DNA from: Trissonchulus latispiculum
Taxonomy: Eukaryota > Nematoda > Enoplea > Enoplida > Ironidae
Direction of reading: 5' to 3'
DNA length: 64,000 bases
Assembly: GCA_030248195.1 (NCBI GenBank)
Contig: JASAND010022323.1
Coordinates: 29,725 to 93,724 of the forward strand
The notes below the pieces were generated by a model. The model was not told where the DNA came from. It saw only the letters and a program-made list of their open reading frames with translations, and searched no databases. Shown piece by piece: positions 42,087 through 53,959 of the stretch. The first letter of the stretch is position 1. The number at the start of each line of letters is the position of its first letter. A program made the translations under genes and the position numbers.

Positions 42087-42424
42087 TTAGGGATTTTTAG
42101 GGGACTTCTCGGGGGGGGAGAGTTTTTCAAAAATGAGCCAAAAAATGATATACGACGTATATTTTTTGGTGTATTTTGCATGGTGAAACGCAAAAAAGTT
42201 CTCAAAAATGCCAGGATTTAAGCTAATTATAGCTTTTACGAAAAAATCTCCGGCAAAGCCGGAAATTTTTGAACATTCGCCTATATTTGGGAAAACTTTT
42301 GGCTTCCAAAAATCCCAGGTGGGGGCGAAGCAAAAATCACGTGAGAAGTCGATTTCGGGGGTAAGGCATTTTCGGGGGAAGATCAATTTCAGGGGGTTTC
42401 CCGCCCCTCCCCTGTAAAAATACC
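42087..42424. mobile_element. Probable MITE fragment, (C/T)AGGG(T)ATTTTT ends
   Basis: Left end TAGGGATTTTTAGGGG and right end CCCCTGTAAAAATACCCTG are imperfect inverted repeats. The interior AAAAATCTCCGGCAAAGCCGGAAATTTTTG palindromic phrase (written here only in part) recurs in the copies near 41745, 48830 and 54470. No target duplication found. Confidence 0.45.
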
Positions 42425-43830
42425 CTGATTTGATGGACGGCTAACTGAAAAAGGGGGGGCAAGTTAGTTTACGGGTTTACGAAAAGTATACGGGGCCCTC
42501 TGCCCCCCCTGTGAAAATGCCCTACTGTTGTATAAGACCAAGAGTTGGAGCTAAGCTCAAGCTCAGTAACCCAAATATACATAATAGAAAACATATAAAA
42601 CAAAATCCATACAGCTACTTTTTCAAGGTACGTATATGCTCTGCCTAATACTCGATGCCCAGCACTTTGTGAAAAGGGCAGATTGATTTCTGCTAATTTT
42701 TATATCGGAAAACTATATTTTTTCGAAGAGGAAGAGGAAGGACTCGTATGTATAATATCATATTCTTTTTTTCTGTCACCACCCGGATGTATGACGTACG
42801 TATTTTTATTTTTAGAGCTGAGCCTCCAGGGTGGGGTTGTGAGGGTTGAAACGGCATCCCCTCCTTTTGAGCTGACTAAAGCATAATTCAATCAACATTT
42901 CACTGTAAAGAATGTACGCATAGAAACATTGATTGCCTTTTGCTGCGGCGACGACAAATTGCTTTCATGGACATTTTCAGACCGAACTTCCCAGTGGAAG
43001 TCTGGGAAACATCCCAGTGGAAACCCACTGTAGTAACTCGGAGTCGTTGAAAACGATGAGCATATCGCTGAAATCGACGGATGTGACCTTCGGGCTGCAT
43101 GGCGCCCGTGGTTCCTCGCCCAGGGTCAAAGTTGGGAAAAGTCCCCAAAAACGGCTATTTTCGGCCGTTTGGTGGTGTGCATTATTGAAAATTGTTATTT
43201 TCGAAGTAGTAATAACATGGGAATTCTTCCGATTCAGGGATTGGTAGCTACCAGGCTCGTAGCCAGAAGGGGGAATGGGGGGATTCCCCCCTAAAATTGT
43301 GTTGCCCCCAGGAATTTTTTCCTGCCATGTGTAAAACGCTCATTTTTCAAAAAATTTTCTCGCTTTCGGCGCGTATTTACTTAAATTTACCATCATTATG
43401 GGTTTGGAACGCCAAAATGAGTTCTAAATACCCTATTGGTGGTTCGCCCAGTTTATGCATCATGTTGATTGTTGTTATACCGTCAAGTGCTCGGCTATTC
43501 ATACTAATGGCTAGACCTATAACACAGATTTCAGTTGTAACCTAATTGCAGAAACAACAGTGTTCACAAGGCGTCAGAGCCCGAGAAAGCGAGCTGCTAT
43601 ATTAAACTTTTAAATCTTGTCCTTTACATATATAAGTATATGCTGGCTCATATTACACATTTTAAATCTTGTCTTTTCCCGAATTGAATGCTGTCTTTCT
43701 GGCCCATATTTTTCATGCGACTGCAAGGAGCATTTTTCCTACTTGTATATACATACTACGTACATTTTCAGCTATATTCCTGTACGTATATATACACATG
43801 TAATATACTGGATATTTTTTGGTTAGTGTA

Positions 43831-46800
43831 TCATAGGGGTCGCGGTAGCGACCCCTATAATATGAGTGAAAATGGTCGAATGACCGTGTAAAACAAGGCT
43901 GCGCAGAAGCTGCGCAGATTCCTGCGCAGATCCTGCGCAGATTATGTGCGCAAAAAATTGTACGTGTCGAGTTTAGTATATTTGCCAAGTTTCATCCCCG
44001 TACCACTTTCCGTTAAAAAGTAGTGCCAAAAATCGCTTACGAAAATCGTGTTTTTTCTTTTTTTCCGGTTTCTCGCTTTTGATGTCTCATAAGGGGGTTT
44101 TGTAGCTTGAATAACTACAGATAGAAAAATTTTTGCCTATGAAACCCATATATATTCTTGTAGTACAAATCAAAAATACGAAAATAAGCTAGTTTTTATG
44201 CCTCCCGGAGCCGGAAAAAATTTTTGGCTGGGGGCCAAAGTCGGCCAAAACGCTAAAATGGCCAAAAAGTATGCTTCAAAGGCGCCGTAATAAGTCAGAC
44301 TGGGCTATATATGGGGCAATACTGCCTATATGGCTGAATAGGACACATATCAGGGTCGTTCAATTGCTATATGATTTTCCGGCCCTGAACGTAATTTTTG
44401 GGTACTGGCCTGCCAAAGTTGGTGAATTTTGGGTCCAACTTTGAACTTAGTTTCTTCGCTTATTTTGCGACCTGGAAGTCTCACATCTTGCATACAAAGG
44501 TTTTTGCAGACGGAGAATCGATTCCCGCTATCAATTTTGCTGCCCGACTGACCCAAGTTGCTGGGCTGGTTCCACTTTGCCGTCTGGAGGGTCATGTCGG
44601 CAACCGCTACCTGGAGGCCCATACTAGGCTCTACTTGGCCTCTCAAAACTTTCTCTATAGGGGTTTTCTGGTGCGCCCAGCTCATTCCCGGTGTCCGTTT
44701 TGCCGTCTGGCCCACCCATCTTGCTGTGCTGGTTCCACTTTGCCGTCTAGAGGGTCCGGTCGGTACCGACTTCCGGGAACACCATATAGAACTGTACATA
44801 GCCTCTCAAAACATTGTCTACAGGGGTTTTCTGGTGTGCCCAGCTCATTCCTGGCATCTCTTTTGCCGTCGGACCCGCCCATCTTGCTGTGCTGGTTCCA
44901 CTTTGCCATCTGGAGGGTCAGGTAGGTGGGAGGTCATGTGGTCAAAAATGAAATTTCTCAAAAGTGGTCAAATTTGGTATCAAATGAAAGCGCTAAGCGA
45001 GCTGAGCAACTTTTGTCATAGAACTGCATGCTCAAAGTGGCTGTAGGGTTCTGTGGTGGGGTGGGGTGGGGACTTAGGTGATTTTGGGTCAAAACTAAAA
45101 TTTTCCAAAAGTGGTCAAATTTGGTATCAAATGAAAGCCCTACGCGAGCTGAGCAACTTTTGTCATAGAGCTGCGTACCCAAAGTGGCTGTAGAAAGAGT
45201 GTAAGCGGTACGAGCTGTGGTTGGCTTGCTTGCTACTGTTGAAAGATATCTATACATATGTACCTTCAGGAGCATACATCTATAAAATAATAGAAAACAA
45301 GAACAAAAAGTGCTCCTTCGTCGCATGTGAAATATATACATATGAGTGTTCGTAGGCAGGTTGTACATAAGCAAAAACTAGCCTGTAAAATACATATGAG
45401 TTCCGTAGGGAGGTTGTAAATTAAGGAAAACAAGTTGCAACCGCTTAACATATGAGCCTGTCCTACAACGAGGCTCATATTGGCGTCACAGTGCATTCCA
45501 CATTAAAGCCTCATTAAAGAACCTCAGCTTCATCCACATTACGGAAAAAATGAATAGACGTTGTGGCCCAGAAGAAATGGCACTGAAGTGAACTACGACT
45601 GCTCAAGCTGAACTGTACATGCAACCTGATGTTTCCTGAAATACTATGGCACACCTAATATTTCGCGATACGCTGTGGTACACGGTGTGGTGATACGCTG
45701 TGGTGCATTCTCGAAACACTTTCACATTTACACACGCAGAATGCGTTCCCACTTGGCTCTGAGTCAGAGTGCCTCATGGCGTACCGTATTGAGCATATGC
45801 ACACTATAATGACTGATCAACAAGCTATGTGAAGGACAATTTGTAATGAAAAGCTTTATGCAGTATGTATATATTTATTTATATAAAAGTAAAATATATA
45901 TCTGCAAATTATTCGTATTATGACATACGCCAACGTCTATTCATTTTTTCCGTAATGTGGATGAAGCTGAGGTTCTTTAATGAAGCTTTAATGTGGAATG
46001 CACTGTGACGCCAATATGAGCCTCGTTGTAGGACAGGCTCATATGTTAAGCGGTTGCAACTTGTTTTCCTTAATTTACAACCTCCCTACGGAACTCATAT
46101 GTATTTTACAGGCTAGTTTTTGCTTATGTACAACCTGCCTACGAACACTCATATGTATATATTTCACATGCGACGAAGGAGCACTTTTTGTTCTTGTGTA
46201 TATATATACACCTGGGTTTTTTCTTTCTGTCTTTTCACTTCTCTCCATGGGAACTGCCACTGTTTATGTTGTTGCTTAGGTGGTTGATCTCGGAAGTCAT
46301 GGCTTTTCTCCCCTCTCTCTGCTCTCTTCAGTGTTCTGACTCTGCACTAACCTTATAACTAGCACAGAATTATAGGCTAGGTTGTTACGTATTATATACT
46401 TCTGAATTGGTTGTTAACCAGGAATGACTATGTTTAGTTTTGATACGTAGTCTCTTGACTCGACTGACTACCCCCTGCTAGTTAGTATTAAGCTGGTACA
46501 GTGGCAGAGATTATATACGTATATACTAGAGCTGTTTATCTTAAATGCGCGGATGTTTGTGTATATACGTATAGGTATGTGTAAGCTTAGAAGTTGTAGC
46601 TAACTAGAAGAATTAACTGTCACGCACGTGTAATTATGTTACGTAGGTTTGCAATGAATGCATGGCTGGTAATAATTTCTGGTTTAACATATGAACAGCA
46701 GAACCTGTATTAAGCTATTTTGATATTAAGCCTTGTTTGCTCATTATATATACGTGTATGTTGTGTATCTTTACCTTCGTCTGTATATATACGTACTGTA

Positions 46801-48482
46801 CAATACTTTGTCACAGTATATATACAAGTAACAAAAATGCTCCGCACAAAAGAGGATAATATGTGTGTGTTGGCTGTATCGTATATATATATATATCCTT
46901 TAAATATCCTTTAAATATATAATAAATATAAATAGGTATATATATATCCTTTAAATTCCGGTTGAAGAAGTAAAGACAAAAGTTTCATGGGCACGTGACG
47001 TTATTTGGCACAGCAAATATTGGTGGATGGTTCCATGTCAAAAGTTGCTCAGCTCACTTCGGGCTTTCATTTGATACCAAAATTGATTACTTTTGAAAAA
47101 TTTTACTTTTGACCCAAAATCGCCTAAGTCCCCACCCCACCCCACCACAGAATTCTACAGCCACTTTGAGCATGCAGTTCTATGACAAAAGTTGCTCAGC
47201 TCGCTTAGGGCTTTCATTTGGTACCAAATTTGACCACTTTTGAAAACTTTCATTTTTGACCGAAAATCGCCTAAGTCCCCACCCCACCCCACCACAGCAC
47301 TCTACAGCCACTTTGAGCATGCAGTTCAATGACAAAAGTTGCTCAGCTCGCTTAGGGCTTTCATTTGGTACCAAATTTGACCACTTTTGAAAAATTTTAT
47401 TTTCGACCACTTGACCCCCCACCCGACTGACCCTTCAAACGGCAAAGTGGAACCAGCCCAGCAAAATAGGTACGTCGGACGGCAAAACGGATACCGGGAA
47501 TGAGCTGGGCACACCAGAAAACCCCTATAGACAAAGTTTTGAGAGGCCAGGTAGAGCCTACTATGGACCTCCAGGAAGCGGTTTCCGACATGACCCTCCA
47601 GACGGCAAAGTGGAACCAGCACAGCAAGATGGATGAGTCCTACGGCAAAAAGGACACCGGGAATGAGCTGGGCGCACCAGAAAACCCCTATAGACAAAGT
47701 TTTGAGAGGCCAGGTAAAGCCTACTATGGACCTCCAGGAAGCGGTTTCCGACTTGACCCTCCCGACGGCAAAGTGGAACCAGCCCAGCAAGATGGGTGGG
47801 TCTGACTGCGGGAATCGATTCTCCGTGCCAGAAAACCATTGTATGGAAGATTTGAGCGTTCAAAGTTAAATAGATAGCGAGAAATTTAGATTTTTCATTT
47901 TTCGAATTTTCGCCATCTTTGACGGGCCACTGTGGTCGCTAGGGAAGTGATAGAGAAACGCAACCTGGACCGTTAGTTAGTTCAATATATGTAATTTCTG
48001 AATATAAAAAGAAATCAGCTCCAGCTCGTAACGTTCGACCTGAGCGACGACCACAAAAATGGTCACTTTTCGCTATGAGCCGACTTTGTGGCGCCACTGC
48101 GGCGCTGTGGCGCAGCTGCGGCGCAAAAAAGTTGTGATTCTTAAATTCTTTAGAGGGTACTACTAGACCCCATAGCCCTTTAGGTTGGCCCACCGCTGCA
48201 GATCACGTGAAAGCGGCGAACATTATGTACAATACAACCATCAAATAGGAGAAACCGGAAAAAAAACATCGCCGCCATAACCGGTCCGGGGCGCAACTTT
48301 TTAACGGTAAGTGATACGGGGCTGAAACTTCACAGACATAAACTCGATGTGCTCTACAATTTGCGCATGAAATCTGCGCAGGATCTGCGCAGGATTTTGC
48401 CCAGCTTCTGCGCAGCTTATTTTACACTGTCTCCAGCCACTTTTCACACATATTATAGGGGTCGCTGCCGCGACCCCTATGA
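43831..48482. mobile_element. 4.65-kb foldback element with GGGGTCGC palindromic ends, TA duplication
   Basis: Both ends read inward TCATAGGGGTCGCGG(T/C)AGCG and are flanked by TA (43829-43830, 48483-48484). Arms continue as inverted copies: repeated GCGCAG (43904-43950 versus 48373-48413), then 170-bp-class tandem units with 'GGTTCCACTTTGCCGTCTGGAGGGTC' phrases (44560-44930 versus 47420-47800). After these come 'GAGCTGAGCAACTTTTGTCATAG' units (44990-45175 versus 47040-47360). The TA duplication suggests Tc1/mariner-type mobilisation. No transposase is visible. A separate hairpin sits in the centre. Confidence 0.8.
45296..46197. repeat. Hairpin with ~265-bp near-identical arms
   Basis: The left arm (about 45296-45562) and right arm (about 45931-46197) are reverse complements with only about one visible mismatch, around a ~370-bp spacer. 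This is why the same 67-residue translation appears on both strands. Such identity implies a very recent origin or ongoing conversion between the arms. Confidence 0.85.
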
Positions 48483-49493
48483 TATATATATCTTTATTGA
48501 TTGGATACATACTTTCGACCTTTTGTCGTTCCTTGGGGCAGAGTAGTAGGGAGTAGTAGAGAAAAACTTCTATGGAATTTGTCACATCATTGTTTTTCTG
48601 TTCTCGATTGAATAATTTCACTTCGTAGTTATCTATATATAGTAGTTAGTTACGTATATATACTGGGACTGGCTTATTTTTACTCGGGGGGGGCCCCATT
48701 CGGCGACCTCCCGCCCCATTCGAGGTCCCCCCATGACCCCCCCCCCCCATAAATTTCGGCCTCCCCCTCCCATAACCCCTCCGTAACCCAAAAAAATTGC
48801 CGATTTTTACCCTAAATTTTCGAAAAATTTCCGGCTTCGCCGGATTTTTAACGGAATTTTCACAATTTTGGCGTAGAAAACACCTAAAATTAGTCATTTT
48901 TTAGCGATTTTTGGCATTTTTGCACAAAAAACTTAAAAAATTAGCAAAATTTTTCCAGAAATATGCCCCCCCATGTTTGGTGAGCCATTGGGGGGCAACT
49001 TCGAGCCCCCCCCCATAAAGCCCCCCATAAATTTTGGCCTAAAAATAAGCCAGTTATATACGTACGTATGTTGTGTTGTACACCTATATAAGTGTTTATT
49101 AGCATTTGGCTTCAATTAGCTTCGCTTTGCTAGTCATACATATGGTTACCAATGCTTAATGCTTGAACTGACGGTATATACATTATACAACAACTGGTTT
49201 GGTATGAAACGTTGAAAGTTGGTGCTTAGAAGTTTTTCTTTGCAAACTTTTGCAGCTATATATATACGTTCCAAACTTCTATGCATGTGCTATGGTACGT
49301 ATGCTACTGTTACTATAGTGCCATTCTATCTTTGTTAAATTGGATTCCAGGCTCTATTAGTATTATTACCTATTACTGCCTACTGGTATATCGCGGTGGT
49401 GTCGTGGTATATCGTTTGAATGTCTCTGCTAGTCGCAAGAAGCTCGGGTGTATATATTTCTTTTGGTTAGGTATACGTATATATATGTATACA

Positions 49494-49673
49494 CTAGCGT
49501 AGCCAGAAAAAATTTTCGGGGGGGAATGCCAAAATTTGGTGCGGGGTCCGCCCCCCAGAAGTTGAAAAATTTTTTGAAAAATGGGCGTTTTACACATATC
49601 AGGAAAAAATTCCTGGGGGGCAACACAATTTCGGGGGGGGGGGGAATTCCCCCCATCCCCCCGGCTACGCGCC
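49494..49673. mobile_element. G-rich MITE, GCGTAGCC ends
   Basis: The left end TAGCGTAGCCAG and right end CCGGCTACGCGCCTA are inverted. The interior has GGGGGGGAATTCCCCCC-like tracts. Related partial copies lie at 40010-40137 and 43255-43380 (inverted). Confidence 0.5.
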
Positions 49674-50790
49674 TATAGGGGGTGGGGCAACTTGGAACAA
49701 AAATTTTGGTAGAAATGCTGCCATTCGTCATAGCCCTGGCTGATATAGACAAAATTATGCATTATCGATACTGCGAGCTCGGGGCTACATGGAACTACAG
49801 CGTTTTTGCTATATATTCAAAGCGTTAGTGCACTACGACAATAAACGTGTCGTCCCAAGTTAGAAATTCTAAGTTGCCCCGCAGTCCAACTTGGGATGAA
49901 GGTGGCGATCGGAAGCGGTTTCAACCAGCCATCATTAGTTTCTTTGGCTAAAATCAAAGGAAACTTTATCTAAAATGTAGAGGAAGTCGAGGGAACAAAA
50001 TGATACCAAAACCGCGCAGTAATTGGAAAGGCTTCAAGCGATAAGGCGTCCCAACCAATTTTCCATTTTTAATGCGATTTCAACACTGATTTTCGAAATT
50101 TCTCCGCAAACGGTTCGAAATAAAAGTCAAAAGCTTTAAAATGACCAAATTATGACTTCCATGTTTTGGTTTTGCATTACCTGCCATTTGTTATTACTAT
50201 ATTTTGAAGTTTTCCAGCCTTAGCCAACGTTGTCAAACGGTTTAAAGATTTTGCTAAAATTGTCGGTAAAAGTTCATAGCAAAGCCTTTATACAATGTTA
50301 TTTCAATTCTACAGCAAAAATATATACCCGTGCAGGAAAAGTTTGAACATAATGGGAGTGATATTAAGGATTTTATTAGCCAAACAATTTTTTGAACAAT
50401 TTTAAAATTTTTGTTTTACCTCAATAAAGATTAATGTGTACGCATTAGCAAAAAAGCATTAATGTCACTGAAAAATTCAGGATATTTTACCCTAGAAAAC
50501 ATGGTTTCATGGCCCCGCAATTGGAGTTATTGCAGGAATTTTTAAATTTGAAAAAGGTAAACATTTTTTGGATCGAAAATGTGACTTGTATAGTTATATA
50601 GATGTAAAATGACACACATAAATCGTATATGTCCGATTTTTTGTTTACTAGAAAGCAAAATTCACGTGCTTTCAAAAAATATAAATTTATGCAAATTAGA
50701 TGGGAGAATAGTTTGGTATAGGCATAAACAGATGTTAGGTAAATTTTTTCCCATGTAGCCCCGGGTTCCCAAGTTGTCCCACCCCCTATA
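49674..50790. mobile_element. MITE, TATAGGGGGTGGGGCAACTT ends (full copy)
   Basis: The left end TATAGGGGGTGGGGCAACTT and right end AAGTTGTCCCACCCCCTATA are inverted. No coding. A second copy of its first ~620 bp follows immediately in the same orientation. Confidence 0.7.
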
Positions 50791-50792
50791 TA

Positions 50793-51421
50793 TATAGGGG
50801 GGGGGTGGGGCAACTTGGAACAAAAATTTTGGTAGAAATGCTGCCATTCGTCATAGCCCTGACTGATATAGACAAAATTATGCATTATCGATACTGCGAG
50901 CTCGGGGCTACATGGAACTACAGCGTTTTTGCTATATATTCAAAGCGTTAGTGCACTACGACAATAAACGTGTCGTCCCAAGTTAGAAATTCTAAGTTGC
51001 CCCGCAGTCCAACTTGGGATGAAGGTGGCAATCGGAAGCTGTTTCAACCAGCTAGCATTGGTAGTTTCTTTGGCTAAAATCAAAGGAAACTTTATCTAAA
51101 ATGTAAAGACAGTCGGGCGAACAAAATGATACCAAAACCGCGCAGTAATTGGAAAGGCTTCAAGCGATAAGGCGTCCCAAAGCCAATTTTCCATTTTTAA
51201 TGCGATTTCAACACCGATTTTCAAAATTTCTCAGCAAACGGTTCGAAATAAAAGTCAAATGCTTTAAAATGACCAAATTATGACTTCCATGTTTTGGTTT
51301 TGCATTACCTGCCATTTGTTTTTACTATTTTTTGAAGTTTTCCAGCTATAGCCAACGTTGTCAAAGGGTTTAAAGATTTTGCTAAAATTGTCGGTAAAAG
51401 TTCATAGCAAAGCCTTTATAG
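50793..51421. mobile_element. Truncated second copy of the preceding MITE
   Basis: Homologous base for base (few differences) to 49674-50292 and ending abruptly after AAGCCTTTATA at 51421. It then runs into an unrelated repeat fragment (51421-51650) bearing the CCCTG end of the AGGGTATTTTT family. Confidence 0.75.
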
Positions 51422-52000
51422 GCAAAATTTCAAAAATTTTGAGGCCATCGCCGGAGAGTTTTTGTGAAAATGGCTATTTTAAGCTTAAATCCTGGCATCT
51501 TTGAGAACTTTTTACCTTTCTACGTGTAAAATATATATATACGACAAAAGGCAAAAAGTACCAATTTTTATCTAAATTTTGCAAAAAATCCTCCCCCACC
51601 CAGAAAACTTTCTTCCCCCCCCCGGAAAAACTCTACAAAATACCCTGATACGTAGAGTGTCATGTTGGTGATTTTCTGAATTTGAATTTCCACGTTTTCT
51701 ACGACACGAACTTCTAATTCTGCTGTCCTTAAAATTTTGAATGTTTTAAATTAGTCTGAATATACGTGTTATTTCAAATTTGTAGTGCTCGGTTGAGTGT
51801 CCACATTGTACAACTGTTGGAAAATATGTTTTTCCGGAACGTTTCTTTCTATTTTCGTGACAACCGAAATATGTGTGTGCGTGTTTGATAGAGAGCCTAT
51901 TTCTGGAGAGCCCTACCGATCAGCATTTCCCGTAGAAAAAATAAACTTCTATGCGTTTTGTATGTAACTTTATTTTATTGTTTCGCTTTTCTTGTTTCAG

Positions 52001-52090
52001 ACTATCCATTTGCTGTCTGTTTTATCTGTAGCGAGAAGGGTCACCTGTCAAGAGATTGTCCACAAAACTCCAAAGGCATATATCCGCAAG
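52001..52090 (+). CDS. ZCCHC9: ZCCHC9-type gene, exon 3 (zinc knuckle 3)
   Basis: Acceptor CTTGTTTCAG ends at 52000 and donor GTAGGC starts at 52091. Joined in phase 1 it reads DYPFAVCFICSEKGHLSRDC followed by PQNSKGIYPQ. This matches the third knuckle and following 'NPKGLY' region typical of ZCCHC9. The exon lies 10.8 kb from exon 2, across a transposon-filled intron. Confidence 0.92.
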
Positions 52091-52535
52091 GTAGGCTGGT
52101 ATATTTATATACATAATTTCTTTTTTCTTTCTTAACATCTTAATTTATTCCCGCCCTGTTTTGATGCCATCCATCTGTATCTAAATCCAGCGTCATCCCC
52201 CCCCCCCCCCGCAGAACCCGCAATAAGGCCATTTTCTATCCTGTAACGGGAACAGCCCACACTTCGATCCTAATGCTGATTTCATAGTCCCAGTCGGCGC
52301 TAGACGCGCGTCGACATTTCCAAGTGTAGCATCACGCCCTGGTGCCATGCTACCACGGGAAGCGTCGATGCCCCCATTTGTAGCATGCCAGCTTACGCGC
52401 TCACGTCGACGCGCGTTGATGCCCGCAAATATTGATATTGAGGTTTGTAGGCGCGCGTGGACGCGCGTACACCTTCGTTCGCGACTATGAAGGCACCTTA
52501 ACCGTTGTGAGTACCGACTACTGACGATTAGATTT

Positions 52536-52586
52536 ATTTTGTTTGTTTGTTTGTTTGCTTGTTTGTTTGTTTGTTTGTTTGTTTCA
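52536..52586 (+). repeat. (GTTT)n microsatellite at the exon 4 acceptor
   Basis: About twelve GTTT units, one of them GCTT, run directly into the CAG of the splice acceptor and replace the usual pyrimidine tract. Confidence 0.85.
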
Positions 52587-52587
52587 G

Positions 52588-52656
52588 GTGGCTCCTGTGA
52601 CCTGTGTGGTGAGGTGACTCATCTGAAGGGAGAATGTCCTCGACGGCCGGCTCAAA
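52588..52656 (+). CDS. ZCCHC9: ZCCHC9-type gene, exon 4 (zinc knuckle 4)
   Basis: The acceptor lies in a (GTTT)n run ending GTTTCAG at 52587; the donor GTACGT starts at 52657. It encodes GGSCDLCGEVTHLKGEC, again a perfect CCHC spacing, then PRRPAQ. Phase 1 on both sides. Confidence 0.9.
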
Positions 52657-52815
52657 GTACGTCCCTATGTACAATAATTAATGTTTAAGACTGTGTTTTG
52701 TCTGCATAAAAAATTATTTGCCTCTCACTTTTGCTTTTTCCGTTACAGTCTTACGTATATATAACCTGTGCGCCGCCCAAGTTTTTGGATGTTTTTTTCG
52801 GGTGGACGTCAGCTC

Positions 52816-53092
52816 AGGGTACTTTTTACAGAGGGAGGCGCTCCCTCCGAAATCGCCCCTCCCGGATTTTGGCTCCCCCCCCTTCCCGGGATTTTTTGGG
52901 TGCCCAGATTTTTGCCAAAATAGCAAAAGTTTCAAAAAGTGCGTTACCAAAAATGGCATTTTTTAGCTTGAATCCGAGCATTTTTGAGAAGTTTTTGCTT
53001 TTCTACGTGCAAAATACGCCAAACTTACCAATTTTGGCTCATTTTTGCAAAACTCCCCCCACGAAAAAACCCTAAAAATACCCAGGTCTCTG
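52816..53092. mobile_element. MITE in intron 4, CAGGGTACTTTT ends
   Basis: The left end CAGGGTACTTTTTACAG and right end AAAAATACCCAG form an imperfect inverted repeat. The family resembles the one at 42087-42424. No clear duplication. Confidence 0.45.
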
Positions 53093-53314
53093 GTTTGTGG
53101 TGCAGTGATTGCAGTAGTTAGTTATTACTTACGTAAACTGATAACTAGCTGTCTTTAGATTGTTTAGAACGTGTCGAAATGTTCTCTACTCTTGGTAAAA
53201 TCTCGAAGTACTATATACTAGAATTAACACTGGTTTCAGCGGTATCAGTATTGCATAGTAGCAAGGGTGTGGCTGGCAGCCTTTCTGTTAGTACTTATAG
53301 TGTGAGACTTTATC

Positions 53315-53581
53315 TCTCTGTTATCAGCTGCAGGTACATGTTTTGCGCGCTAACGGCTGACCCCCCCAAACGTTCACCTCCCCTCCACGAACCATAAACC
53401 AGTACCCGTTTCTGTACGCTCACTCGGAGTATCTTTACGTGTTAAAGCTCGAATACACAACGCCTGCGTGCATTCAATTTGTGTCTGTTTTGAATATCTT
53501 TGAAGTGACCATAGTACAGTTGTGGGGGGGAGGTCAGCCGTTAGCGTGCAGAGCATGTACCTGCAGCTGTCAACAGAGAAT
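53315..53581. mobile_element. Foldback MITE in intron 4, CAGCTGCAGGTACATG ends
   Basis: TCAGCTGCAGGTACATG on the left and CATGTACCTGCAGCTG on the right. Further in, GCTAACGGCTGACCCCCCC pairs with GGGGGGAGGTCAGCCGTTAGC. ORFs on both strands here are repeat-derived. Confidence 0.6.
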
Positions 53582-53741
53582 CTGCCTGCCAGCTGTCATA
53601 CTCTTTCTTGGTATATAGTATTTTATATTTAAGTTGAGCTGTTAATGCCGTACTTAACAGACCTTTCATTTCAAGACTTTTTGTTATTAGATTTGCCCGT
53701 TGTTCTTTAAAGTTTTTAGTGCCTTACAACTTTCTTTTCAG

Positions 53742-53959
53742 AATTGCCCGGTAAGAAATCGTCAACCGGTAGATTGCAGCGCCTAGGCTCCGGCCGGCCG
53801 GATACCTCAGTTGATGACCAGGCCTCAGAACCCGAGAGCCAATCCGGCGAGGAGGACCGCCTGCAAGAGCGCCAGCTGACGGAAACCGGAGCTGATGGCG
53901 CCTCCCCACCCAAAAAAAGACCCAGAAATCGGAAGGGACCGAAGATTGTGTCATTTTGA
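53742..53959 (+). CDS. ZCCHC9: ZCCHC9-type gene, exon 5 (C-terminal tail)
   Basis: Acceptor TTTCTTTTCAG ends at 53741; stop TGA at 53957-53959. It encodes a polar tail (KLPGKKSSTG... SEPESQSGEEDRLQE) ending KKRPRNRKGPKIVSF. The extreme C-terminus (basic, then PKIVSF) corresponds to the conserved KIPKVVNF-type end of ZCCHC9, which fixes the reading frame and gene end. An ATTAAA at 54140-54145 could be the polyadenylation signal. Confidence 0.85.

Larger units (their letters stand above)
41209..52000 (+). other. Intron 2 of the ZCCHC9-type gene, transposon-filled
   Basis: 10.8 kb between verified splice sites. It contains MITEs at 41580-41894, about 42088-42424 and 49674-51421, the 4.65-kb foldback at 43831-48482, and several poly-G/C patches. 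ORFs within it (for example at 42933, 44398, 45998, 47326) come from repeats and inverted copies. A more balanced stretch at 42930-43150 ('SLGNIPVETHCSNSESLKTMSISLKS') has no recognised family. Confidence 0.85.

Noticed and set aside
45266..46279. Two identical ORFs starting MHCDANMSLVVG on opposite strands
   Set aside because: They are the two arms of one hairpin, not a gene pair.
44398..47805. ORFs with repeated 'GVFWCAQLIPG' and 'WFHFAVWR' phrases, resembling a membrane protein
   Set aside because: They derive from tandem units in the foldback arms and appear in mirrored form on the other arm.
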